This document shows positions 1 through 7,153 of a DNA stretch of 11,868 nucleotides, one piece after another. The DNA is from JALXCG01 sp026991065 [NCBI: Gemmatimonadota bacterium] (GTDB taxonomy: Bacteria; GCA-2686955). A model generated the notes under the pieces. That model saw only the letters and a program-made list of their open reading frames with translations, had not been told where the DNA came from and did no database searches. The number at the start of each line of letters is the position of its first letter. The stretch's first letter is position 1. The translations under genes and the position numbers were made by a program. The DNA lies in assembly GCA_026991065.1 (NCBI GenBank), contig JALXCG010000736.1, forward strand, positions 1 to 11,868, written 5' to 3'.

Positions 1-140
1 CTGCTGGCGAGTGCGGGCAATACGGGCCTGCAGAGTGGGAGCAGCGACTGCTGATTGCTCCAGCATAACCGTTGCTGGCGCAATGCGTCACCGGCAAGCG
101 TGAGAAACCCGCGCAGATCGTTGTCCGTCGGGCATCCGGC

Positions 141-169
141 TTGACGTGGGGGGTTCGATCCGGTAACAC
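141..169 (+). promoter_or_regulatory. Possible sigma-70 promoter upstream of the FadL-like gene
   Basis: TTGACG (5 of 6 to the consensus) is followed after 17 bases by TAACAC (3 of 6). The position, about 230 bases before the FadL start, would give a long leader containing the inverted repeat at 241-279. The weak -10 makes this tentative. Confidence 0.25.
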
Positions 170-388
170 AGAAACAAGGCTGGGCTTGCCCGGAAAAAGC
201 GGTAGGCTCTGATATCGTCGTCCCAATCCCACACCACCCATATCCTCGAAGGCCGGCGGCTCGCACGGACTAGAGGATACCGCCCGCAATCTCCCCACTA
301 CGATCTTGTGCCAGACCCCGGTGCGAAGCGAGGATCTTCGCGAGGGGGGGCAGGCTACTCGCAGGATGACCGAGGGGGGCGCGGAACT

Positions 389-392
389 GGAG
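389..392 (+). promoter_or_regulatory. Ribosome binding site deciding the FadL start
   Basis: GGAG lies 8 bases before the ATG at 401. The open frame extends upstream to a GTG at 308, but those 31 residues are polar and Gly/Arg-rich and would bury the signal peptide. This site and the signal peptide together fix the start at 401. Confidence 0.7.
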
Positions 393-400
393 AACAACGT

Positions 401-1777
401 ATGAGATCCACATCGATTCCCGCAGTGCTCGCTGCCGCAGTTGCGTTTTGCTCTGCAGGCGACGCGCATGCAGCCGGCTTCGCGCTGGCTGGTGTAGGCG
501 CTCGGGCCAATGGGCTTGGCGGCGCGTTTCACGCCGTCGCCGACGATGCTACGGCCATCTACTGGAATCCCGCCGCGCTCTCGACCTTCGATGGCTGGCA
601 AGGGACGCTGGGAAGCTCCTTCATCGCCTTGACCGGAGATTTTCAGCCGATCGACCCGATCGCGGGCTATGACGAGCGCATCTCCACTGATCTCGATGCC
701 GATGTCGCGACTGTCCCCTACGCCGCGATCGCTTGGGGCAATGGCTCGATCGGTGGTGGCATCGGGGTCTATGTTCCGCACGGTTTGAAACTGGGCTGGG
801 ATCTCTACGACCTGCCCCACGGCTACAACAACAACCTGACCTATCCGCGCAACGATTGGACGGTGGATCTCAGCCTCATCGATATTCAGCCGACAGTTGC
901 GATCAAGGTGAATGATCGCGTGCATTTTGGTGTGGGGGCGGTGTTCCATGTGGCCGACGCCACCCTGCAGAAGCCGCAACTCTCTCCCACCGGCCTGGAA
1001 GATCCCACGGACTATCTGGTGACCGATGTCGTGATCGAGGGAGATGCCGTTGGCTTCGACGCGGTCGCAGGCTTCTTCGTTCAGCCCACCGAGCAGATTG
1101 ACCTGGGGTTGGTCTATCGTCTCGGCAGTACGATCACGATCGACGGCGATGCTACGTTCTCCTCCTATATGCCTTCGCTCTTTCCCTATGTCTATGGCAC
1201 TCCGGATCTGATCACCGCCAAGACTCCGGCCAAGACCGATCTGTCGATTCCCGGCTCTCTCTCCTTCGGTGCTGCTTTCCGACCGACCGACAACCTTCTC
1301 TTCAGCACCTCGTTCACCTGGACCGAATGGTCGAAATTCGAGCGTCTGGATCTCGACTTCCAGGAAACCGACCTGGATGGCAATCCGGTGATGGTCGCCG
1401 GCTTGTCGCCGGTTGAAGATAGCACCATAAACTACGACTGGGATGACACCTGGCGCATCGCCGTTGGCAGCGAATGGGACGTGGGTCGTTTTGCCCTGCG
1501 GGCCGGCTACTTCTACGAGACCAGCGCGACCCAGGACCGGACGATGAGCCCGCTCATCCCGGATGTGGACGCGCAGAACTCATTCAACGCGGGCATCGGA
1601 TTCGCGCTTACCGACCGTGTGCGGATCGACGCCATCGGCGAGTACTTCCTGGAGATGAACCGGGATGTCACGAGCCACTTCCCCGTGGATACATCCACCG
1701 GCGAGATGGACAATCTGCCCGGTCACTACACGGCCGCGGTGAACGCCTTCAATATCCAACTCAGCTACGGCATCTGA
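401..1777 (+). CDS. FadL/OmpP1/TodX-family outer-membrane transport protein
   Basis: This 458-residue protein matches the FadL family, outer-membrane beta barrels that admit long-chain fatty acids and other hydrophobic molecules by lateral diffusion. A signal peptide is visible at about residues 1-24, with an AHA cleavage site and a mature start AGFAL. That matches the AGF start of E. coli FadL, whose N-terminus plugs the barrel. The conserved early motif follows: a Gly-rich ARANGLGGAF-like stretch, a DDATA segment and WNPAAL with the family's NPA at about 56-58. The remainder alternates polar and hydrophobic residues with many aromatics, as expected of barrel strands, and ends in LSYGI. Length is close to E. 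coli FadL. The substrate cannot be read from the sequence; lipids or hydrocarbons are an inference from the family. The esterase lipoprotein starts 75 bases downstream on the same strand, and no good terminator lies between, so co-transcription is likely. Confidence 0.9.
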   Translation: MRSTSIPAVLAAAVAFCSAGDAHAAGFALAGVGARANGLGGAFHAVADDATAIYWNPAALSTFDGWQGTLGSSFIALTGDFQPIDPIAGYDERISTDLDADVATVPYAAIAWGNGSIGGGIGVYVPHGLKLGWDLYDLPHGYNNNLTYPRNDWTVDLSLIDIQPTVAIKVNDRVHFGVGAVFHVADATLQKPQLSPTGLEDPTDYLVTDVVIEGDAVGFDAVAGFFVQPTEQIDLGLVYRLGSTITIDGDATFSSYMPSLFPYVYGTPDLITAKTPAKTDLSIPGSLSFGAAFRPTDNLLFSTSFTWTEWSKFERLDLDFQETDLDGNPVMVAGLSPVEDSTINYDWDDTWRIAVGSEWDVGRFALRAGYFYETSATQDRTMSPLIPDVDAQNSFNAGIGFALTDRVRIDAIGEYFLEMNRDVTSHFPVDTSTGEMDNLPGHYTAAVNAFNIQLSYGI

Positions 1778-1838
1778 CACCCGGTCCGGCTTTGCCGGGC
1801 ATGTGCTACCCGAACCGGCGCACCCGCGTGAGTCGGTT

Positions 1839-1843
1839 GAGGA
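1839..1843 (+). promoter_or_regulatory. Ribosome binding site of the esterase gene
   Basis: GAGGA lies 9 bases before the ATG at 1853 and agrees with the lipoprotein signal peptide that begins there. Confidence 0.65.
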
Positions 1844-1852
1844 AGAGATACG

Positions 1853-3190
1853 ATGAAACGATATGGAAGTACACTGATGTTGGGGCTGGGGGTTGCCGCC
1901 CTGGCCGGATGCAGCGATGACGTGGTCGTGGTGGCCACGCCGCACCCCTCCAGCGTGGTCGAAGAGGTCACGGTCACCGAAGATGTTGCGGCCATGATCG
2001 GCGGTACGCAGAAGACGATTCCGACTCTGCTCAATCCCGAACTCGCGCCCAGCGCTCCGACCTTTTTTGTCTACCTGCCGTCGGATGATCCGAATGCCGG
2101 CCCCTATCCCGTGCTCTATCTTCTGCATGGTTTTGGCGGCGACCAGACCTACTATGCCTATTTCCATGGGATCCAGAGCTTGCTCGACGACCTGATCCAG
2201 GCGGGAACAATCGAGCCGATGATCGTGGTTATGCCGAACGGCATGTCGGACATGATCGGAAGTTTCTATACCGATTCGGTGTTTGATGAAACGCTCGGCG
2301 TGAGTGTTCCCGAGAATGTCGCATTCGGCGCTTACCAGTCTTATCTCCTGGGCGTGATGCAGCAGGCCGAGGCATCTTTTAACGTAGACGTCGATCCCCT
2401 GACGCTGGACCGCCTCGCCGTGGGCGATCTGCCGGCTCCGACCAACCGCGCGATCGCCGGGCTCTCGATGGGTGGCTATGGGGCAGCGATTGTGGCGGAG
2501 AAGGTGCCGGTTTTCACTGCGGTTGCCTCGCACTCCGGTCCGCTCAATTTTGCCAATATGCTGGAGGTGGATCCGCTGCTGGGCGCTTCTGTGCCTCAAA
2601 TCATGCTGATGGAGACCGCGAACGCGCTGGGCACTCCGCTGCTGAATGCTGGCAGTGCGTCGCTGATTGGTAGCGACGATGCGCCGTTCACCACCTTCGC
2701 ATTTGCGATGGCGGCGGCTTTCTCGCCCTATGCCGGCACTCCCTTCGATTTTGACATGCTGGTGGATCTCGATGGCGACGCATCCAACAACTACCAGTAT
2801 CCGCTTTCTCAGGTGGCCGGTGACGACACGCCCGACGATTCGAGTGACGATCTGTGGCTCGGGGTGACTCTACCCCTGGATGCATCGGGCCGAACCGTGG
2901 ATGCTGTTTTTGATCGCTGGCTCGCGTATCACGATGCCTATACTCTTCTTGGCTCACCAGCGGTAGCAGGCGCTTTGGTCGCTGTCGATACCGACTTTTT
3001 CATCGATGTCGGCAACGCGGATGAGTTGGGTTTGGCCGACGACGTGGCCGAATTCGCCGACCTGGCGGAGCAGCAACTGGGGGCGGAACAGGTGGAGTTC
3101 CAGACCTTCGCCGGAGACCACGCGAGTCTGATCCGCTCGCGGCTCGAAGTCTCACTGCCGTGGATCTCGTCGATTTTCGCCGAAGAATAA
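1853..3190 (+). CDS. Esterase-D-like alpha/beta-hydrolase, predicted lipoprotein
   Basis: A predicted 445-residue serine hydrolase of the putative esterase (esterase D, PF00756-like) family, anchored in the envelope. Residues 1-20 form a lipoprotein signal with lipobox LAGC (Cys20). Ser at +2 would favour the outer membrane under the E. coli Lol rule. The hydrolase core shows FFVYLPS at about 71-77, the oxyanion-loop motif LLHGFGG (90-96), PMIVVMPNG (122-130) and the nucleophile elbow GLSMGGYGA with Ser205. Asp385 or Asp390 (FIDVGNADE) and His423 (AGDHAS) are plausible triad partners. The protein is longer than a typical family member. The extra length lies largely at 285-345, an acidic stretch with DLDGD at 305-309, like a calcium-binding loop. 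Only three lysines occur. The substrate is unknown; feruloyl, acyl-glyceride or polyester hydrolysis are all open. It lies downstream of the FadL-like gene and ahead of a strong terminator, so it is probably last in that operon. Confidence 0.87.
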   Translation: MKRYGSTLMLGLGVAALAGCSDDVVVVATPHPSSVVEEVTVTEDVAAMIGGTQKTIPTLLNPELAPSAPTFFVYLPSDDPNAGPYPVLYLLHGFGGDQTYYAYFHGIQSLLDDLIQAGTIEPMIVVMPNGMSDMIGSFYTDSVFDETLGVSVPENVAFGAYQSYLLGVMQQAEASFNVDVDPLTLDRLAVGDLPAPTNRAIAGLSMGGYGAAIVAEKVPVFTAVASHSGPLNFANMLEVDPLLGASVPQIMLMETANALGTPLLNAGSASLIGSDDAPFTTFAFAMAAAFSPYAGTPFDFDMLVDLDGDASNNYQYPLSQVAGDDTPDDSSDDLWLGVTLPLDASGRTVDAVFDRWLAYHDAYTLLGSPAVAGALVAVDTDFFIDVGNADELGLADDVAEFADLAEQQLGAEQVEFQTFAGDHASLIRSRLEVSLPWISSIFAEE

Positions 3191-3221
3191 ACCGCGGTTG
3201 ACCGAAGACTCTGAGTGGTGC

Positions 3222-3256
3222 GGCGGCGCTGGTGCTAGAACCGGCGCCGCCTTTTT
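3222..3256 (+). terminator. Intrinsic terminator after the esterase gene, overlapping the convergent kinase gene
   Basis: The 12-bp stem pairs 3222-3233 with 3240-3251 (one T-G wobble) around the 6-base loop GCTAGA and is followed by TTTTT at 3252-3256. This is a textbook rho-independent terminator for the + operon. The minus-strand kinase gene ends inside it: its TAG stop (3237-3235) lies in the loop, and its last codons (K-R-R-R-R-F) are written in the right arm and T-tract. No T-run follows on the minus side, so it terminates in one direction only. Confidence 0.88.
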
Positions 3257-6200
3257 GTTGCTGTGCCGCTTACCGACCGGCTGCGGACTGGATGGCCCCA
3301 ACCCAAGAGATCGAAGCGTGCATTCGCCCGGTTGCGCCACTCGTTGGCCATCTGCTCATTGCCGTCTTGTTCGAGCAGGTCCGCCTGCGCGGACTCATAG
3401 GCTGCCCGGCCAAAGGTGGAATTTTTCCCACACTCCTTGAGTTCTATCAGCTCTGGTGTTGTGCGGCGAAGCGTAGCCAGCTTTCGGTGTGCCCGCAGCG
3501 CCCACAGACGGGCGAGGATTCGCACGACATCTCCGAATGGGGCATCAACCTTGGGTGCTTCCGCGAGTACTTTTTCGATCTCGCTCCGTTCCTCCTGCGC
3601 CAGACTGGACCGGAGCAAAATCTGCCACGCTTCCCAGGAATGTTCGGCCAGGGGTTGTTGGGGATGACTCAGGATTGCACCCGCGGCATCGGCGGCGACT
3701 TGATAGCGACCACAGGCCAGGTCCAGGTTCGCCTGGAGCAGGCGGGTATCTATTCCGTCGCTCTTCAGGCCGATTCTTCGGGCGACTCGAAGGTGTTCAT
3801 TGAGGGTTCTTGCGGCCAGTTCTCTCTGCCCACGATAGATGGCGACAGTTGTCAGATTGAAGAGTACTGTCGCTGTCTGGTGTGGGGGCAGTGCGCTGAC
3901 CGCGCGGACCAGGGCGTCCTGGGCGCGGATCATGTTTCCGGAGCGGATATGCACAACCCCGAGGCTGGAGTGGAGTTTTGCTGCCTGGTCGTAATAACCA
4001 AGCGCCTCCTGGGAGCGGGCTCGCTCCTCGAGCAGTTCGACCCACGGCCGTATGGAGTTGAGCCGGTGTGCCGGGGTGTAGTTGCAAACATTCCGCAGGT
4101 CGACGTCGGCCGCTTCACTACAACCGTTCGCCAATGTGTGGTTGGCCAGGCGGATTGCGAGATGGAACGCAACGTCCGGACGACTGAGTGCGGACGCCGG
4201 TGCGAGACACAGTTGGCCGACAAATTGGGCGTACTCGAAATGCTCTTTCCGTCGACAGCGAGCCGAAAAGGCAATCAGCGAGTGAACGTACTCATCTATG
4301 TGTGAGTCGGTAAGGTCGCCCGCGTGCGGTGCGACGGTGATGTCGCGGAACTCCTGCAGCATCTCTATGGTGTCCCGGATGACCTGATGCTCTTGAGCAC
4401 CATCAGTTCGGAGTGCCTCCAGGTGTTGCTCAAACTCCGCTTGCGACAAGAGGGTCATCAGATGCCATGGAAAGCGCGCACAGGCCAAGGAGCGTCGTCT
4501 ATCTGCGCGAGCCTTGGCCACGGCGTGGTTTGCCAGAGTGTCCCACTGGGGATCGTCGGGCAATAGACCGCGGCGGACAAACTCCATGCGCTGTGCTGAC
4601 CAAGCAATGGGTGACGAGGCGGGTAGCTCACTCAGGGCACGCTCATGTTCTCGGGCGCGCTCTTTGCTGCTCATGAAAGCCTTTGCACAAACCAGGCGGC
4701 GTCCCCAACTCTCTTGGGGTAGTAGCTGTAACTTCATCCCCGCGCGGATCCAATTCCACTCCGCCGCCCAGTGCCGGGATTTGCGACAGTGCGCGATCTG
4801 ACGACGCAAGCGGCGCCGCGCGCAGTCCGGATCCGCGATCCGCGCATGCTCCTGAAGGGAGCGGGGAGAACCGATAAGGAGGTGACGTTGCTTCGGCGAA
4901 AGGGCGCGATCGATCCGCAGGCGCTCCTGGCGGGGGAGCTTTTCGGCAATTAGCGTTACAACACCGGGGGATGTGAGAAGGCGGCGCCACTGTGGGGGGA
5001 GTGCATGCGCCATCCTTTCCAACTCTGTGCTGGCGCCGATCAGCCAGAGGAAGGCAGCTCTCTCCAAGCTGCTGGAATTGGTGACGTAGTGCCGGACCCA
5101 CTGCGCTACCCGCTTCTCCAGGTTGGCATTCGGGCCGTCGACTTCGCTGCGCAGCAAGAGTGGATGACCCCCGTGGGGGGAGGCGGAGAGCAGCGGAATC
5201 TCGCGGCGCCGCAGCCAGCGAACAGCCTTTGAAGGCGGCAGCGGCCGAAGCGGACAGCGGGAGACGTTCCACGAAGGGTGAGAAATGGGGGGCAGTGCGG
5301 AATCCCCGGCGCTGATCACCAGGATCAAGGAGGCCGGATCATCTGCCCACGCGGCAAGAGGCGGAGCATCGCTGGCGAGTTCCGGGCTGTCACAAAGAAT
5401 TGCCAGCGGTACCGATGTCCCGGGACCCGAATCTCCGATCAGACGCGGCGGTCCTTCTTCGGGCGGCGAAGCCCAGCGCAGGATGCGCCAGCCGTGTTGA
5501 CGCAGCCCACATTCGAGACTCTCCAGGAATGAGGTCCGGCCGCTGCCGGGTGGTCCCCAGCAATGCAGGATGTGGCGCCCATCCGGTTGCCGGCGGCGAC
5601 CGATCCAGCGCAGGCAGCGGCGCAGCGAGCGGGGCCGAATTGTCGTGATGTCGACCACCAGAGGGTTGACCGTGAAGCTCGTGCCGAAGAGTGTGTTGAG
5701 CCCGCTCAGTGCCCGCAATGCGTCGGCGTAGCGATGCGTGGGGAGGTCGGATAGACAGCGGCTCAGGAACTCGTGCCAGTTGGAGCGAAGCGTGTCCGAC
5801 TCCTTTTCCAGAGCCGAATGCAGATCCGCGACCCACCACTCGGGGTTGTCTTCAGTCGACTCCGGCGGCAGTTTTCCGGTGAGTCCCTGCACTGCCAGCA
5901 CACCGACTTGCCAGATATCCGCGGAGAGGGAGATCTCATCCCCCAACGGAGCGGTTCCATCGATCCGTCTGACCAACTCAGGGGCAATATAGCCGCGAGT
6001 GCCATGGAGTGCCCGAAGTTTGCCGGCTTCGGCCGGCCGGAGGGCGTGGCCGAGGTCCAGGATGGTGACTTGTTCATCCCGGACTCGGAGATTGACCGGG
6101 GTCAGATCCAGGTGCATCCAGCCCATCCGGTGCATTTGGGCGAGCCCCTGCAACAGCGATGCGACCAGGGAGAGCATTTTGTCCGGAGAACTGCGCCGCC

Positions 6201-6480
6201 TTGGCCACTGCTTGCCGTCTATCCACTCCAGAACCAGGAACGGTCCCGGGACCAAGGCGCCCCGGGCGGTCGCGATTGCCGGAGCGAGATCGATGGTGCG
6301 AACCACTCCGCGTCCCCCAACGTCGCGACCGACCTGGTATTCACGCGCCAGGTTCGCGGAGTCGTTTCGCGCGGGTTTGAGTGCGACTTCAGCGCCGGTG
6401 AGACGATCGGTTCCGCGGAGAATCGGGCCCTGGCGAGATCCGCGGCGGTTGAGCACGAAGCGGGGTTCAGCGATGACCAT
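3235..6480 (-). CDS. Ser/Thr protein kinase fused to degenerate P-loop ATPase and TPR-like helical region
   Basis: A predicted 1081-residue cytoplasmic signalling protein; I see no signal peptide or membrane segment. Residues 1-265 are a protein-kinase domain: loop GSRQG (14-18), VALK with Lys35, helix-C Glu47, catalytic loop HLDLTPVN (Asp125, Asn130), DLG with Asp142 in place of DFG, APE at 166-168 and ADIW with Asp188. The catalytic residues are kept, but HRD is HLD and the usual loop Lys is Thr127. Residues 300-450 look like a STAND-type NTPase. The P-loop GPPGSGRTS (309-317) has Arg315 instead of the essential Lys, and a Walker-B-like LAILCD ends at Asp364. Residues 550-1060 are helical; 820-1060 look like TPRs (for example EALGYYDQAAKLHSSLG). 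This resembles multi-domain kinase-ATPase-TPR regulators of large-genome bacteria, but no C-terminal DNA-binding domain is seen; the end is basic (KRRRRF). The start is ATG, with an in-frame stop 15 bases upstream and a poor Shine-Dalgarno sequence, consistent with coupling to the small upstream gene. Codon use looks less GC3-biased than in neighbouring genes. Confidence 0.88.
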   Translation of the reverse strand: MVIAEPRFVLNRRGSRQGPILRGTDRLTGAEVALKPARNDSANLAREYQVGRDVGGRGVVRTIDLAPAIATARGALVPGPFLVLEWIDGKQWPRRRSSPDKMLSLVASLLQGLAQMHRMGWMHLDLTPVNLRVRDEQVTILDLGHALRPAEAGKLRALHGTRGYIAPELVRRIDGTAPLGDEISLSADIWQVGVLAVQGLTGKLPPESTEDNPEWWVADLHSALEKESDTLRSNWHEFLSRCLSDLPTHRYADALRALSGLNTLFGTSFTVNPLVVDITTIRPRSLRRCLRWIGRRRQPDGRHILHCWGPPGSGRTSFLESLECGLRQHGWRILRWASPPEEGPPRLIGDSGPGTSVPLAILCDSPELASDAPPLAAWADDPASLILVISAGDSALPPISHPSWNVSRCPLRPLPPSKAVRWLRRREIPLLSASPHGGHPLLLRSEVDGPNANLEKRVAQWVRHYVTNSSSLERAAFLWLIGASTELERMAHALPPQWRRLLTSPGVVTLIAEKLPRQERLRIDRALSPKQRHLLIGSPRSLQEHARIADPDCARRRLRRQIAHCRKSRHWAAEWNWIRAGMKLQLLPQESWGRRLVCAKAFMSSKERAREHERALSELPASSPIAWSAQRMEFVRRGLLPDDPQWDTLANHAVAKARADRRRSLACARFPWHLMTLLSQAEFEQHLEALRTDGAQEHQVIRDTIEMLQEFRDITVAPHAGDLTDSHIDEYVHSLIAFSARCRRKEHFEYAQFVGQLCLAPASALSRPDVAFHLAIRLANHTLANGCSEAADVDLRNVCNYTPAHRLNSIRPWVELLEERARSQEALGYYDQAAKLHSSLGVVHIRSGNMIRAQDALVRAVSALPPHQTATVLFNLTTVAIYRGQRELAARTLNEHLRVARRIGLKSDGIDTRLLQANLDLACGRYQVAADAAGAILSHPQQPLAEHSWEAWQILLRSSLAQEERSEIEKVLAEAPKVDAPFGDVVRILARLWALRAHRKLATLRRTTPELIELKECGKNSTFGRAAYESAQADLLEQDGNEQMANEWRNRANARFDLLGWGHPVRSRSVSGTATKRRRRF

Positions 6481-6533
6481 CCGCAGATGTTAGACAAGCC
6501 AGGGCTGAATTGCAGCGATTGATTTCCCGTTTC

Positions 6534-6920
6534 TCACAGATCCGGGATGGCGATCGCGGTTTCGGTCCGGATCACCCACGGGTCATTACCATCGCGCATC
6601 CGAACCAGAATATTCCAGTTGGACGGCTGCGGAAAATCCGCCGGAATTGTCTGTGCGTGGTGCACTTCGTAATCGTCACTATCAACACTATAGTCATCCG
6701 GACCGTCGCCGCTGCGGGTCTCCCCATTGCCGTCGGTTCGCTGGAAGTCGGTCCGCAGCTTGACCGTGTGGGGCAATGTGGGAGAACTGCCTACGCGGTT
6801 GATGACAATGTTGAGGTTGACAGTCCCTCCGGGGTCGACCTCAATTGGGGGGACTCTGGCCTGCATGCTTTGGAAGTTGTCGACGGGAGTGGTGCTCGCG
6901 GTCCAATCGGAATTCGCCAT
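6534..6920 (-). CDS. Small beta-rich protein of unknown function, upstream of the kinase
   Basis: A 128-residue protein that I cannot assign to a named family. It has no signal peptide, membrane segment or cysteine. Residues 28-60 (VPPIEVDPGGTVNLNIVI and the following strand) and the last 30 residues (NWNILVRMRD to AIAIPDL) alternate like strands of an Ig-like or CARDB-like beta sandwich, though the match is weak. The middle (about 65-90) is polar and rich in Asp, Gly and Ser, probably a loop. The ATG at 6920 is chosen over an upstream TTG because GAGGAGG (6933-6927) lies 6 bases before it. The stop is 53 bases ahead of the kinase start on the same strand, so an operon is likely. It could be a kinase substrate, a sensor or an accessory subunit; this is inferred from position only. 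Confidence 0.75.
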   Translation of the reverse strand: MANSDWTASTTPVDNFQSMQARVPPIEVDPGGTVNLNIVINRVGSSPTLPHTVKLRTDFQRTDGNGETRSGDGPDDYSVDSDDYEVHHAQTIPADFPQPSNWNILVRMRDGNDPWVIRTETAIAIPDL

Positions 6921-7153
6921 TGCGGTCCTCCTCAAAGCTGTAGCTGAATCGCAGCCGCCCGCTTGCCTGGAATCGGAACCTGGCGAACCGACCGGCCACT
7001 CAGATCTCTACATGAGCATACCTGAATCGCGCGCGGAGGTGGGAAGGAGAATCCGCCCGCCTCCGATTCCGCTCATTGGAGTATTGGGGAACCTGCCGGT
7101 TTTCGGCTAGACTGCGCGGAAACTCTGTCCCCGGCAGCGAAAGGCAATTCCCA
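6921..7153. promoter_or_regulatory. Divergent intergenic region between the kinase operon and the lysine reductase gene
   Basis: Promoters for both directions should lie in these 233 bases. For the + gene a weak pair is TTGGGG (7084-7089) and TAGACT (7108-7113) with an 18-base spacer, which would give a leader of about 35 bases. On - I found only a weak TATGCT-type -10. A perfect 9-bp inverted repeat (GGAATCGGA at 6969-6977, TCCGATTCC at 7062-7070) brackets the middle and could be a pair of operator half-sites or chance. Confidence 0.4.
6927..6933 (-). promoter_or_regulatory. Strong ribosome binding site of the small beta-rich gene
   Basis: On the minus strand GAGGAGG stands 6 bases before the ATG at 6920. 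It is the strongest Shine-Dalgarno sequence in the window. It overlaps, and therefore argues against, the alternative TTG start at 6935. Confidence 0.8.

Larger units (their letters stand above)
1..400. other. Upstream non-coding region with possible end of a preceding gene
   Basis: I see no convincing complete gene here. Two + frames are open from the left edge: one stops at 52-54 and the other at 63-65 (ending ...RLLIAPA). Either could be the tail of an upstream gene, but the stretch is too short to decide. A weak sigma-70-like pair lies at 141-146 (TTGACG) and 164-169 (TAACAC) with a 17-base spacer; only the -35 is good. A 7-bp inverted repeat (TATCCTC at 241-247, GAGGATA at 273-279) has a 25-base spacer and no T-tract, so it is an operator candidate at best. 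Confidence 0.4.

Noticed and set aside
147-166. GGTTCGATCC, resembling a tRNA T-loop
   Set aside because: The flanking bases do not form a 5-bp T-stem, and no acceptor or anticodon arm could be built around it.
1-241. Minus-strand frame open from an ATG at 241 to the window edge
   Set aside because: About 80 codons without a good ribosome binding site, with an irregular composition rich in Cys, His, Arg and Ser; probably chance.
1780-1800. CCGGC-TTT-GCCGG hairpin after the FadL gene
   Set aside because: The stem is short and no T-run follows, so it is unlikely to stop transcription before the esterase.
1580-2599. Long minus-strand open frame opposite the FadL and esterase genes
   Set aside because: Antisense to two genes with clear motifs. 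Its translation is rich in His, Arg and Gly with no recognisable domain, typical of shadows in GC-rich DNA.
3232-4305. 357-residue + open frame opposite the kinase C-terminal half
   Set aside because: Lies antisense to the continuous 1081-residue frame, starts inside the terminator and shows no family features.
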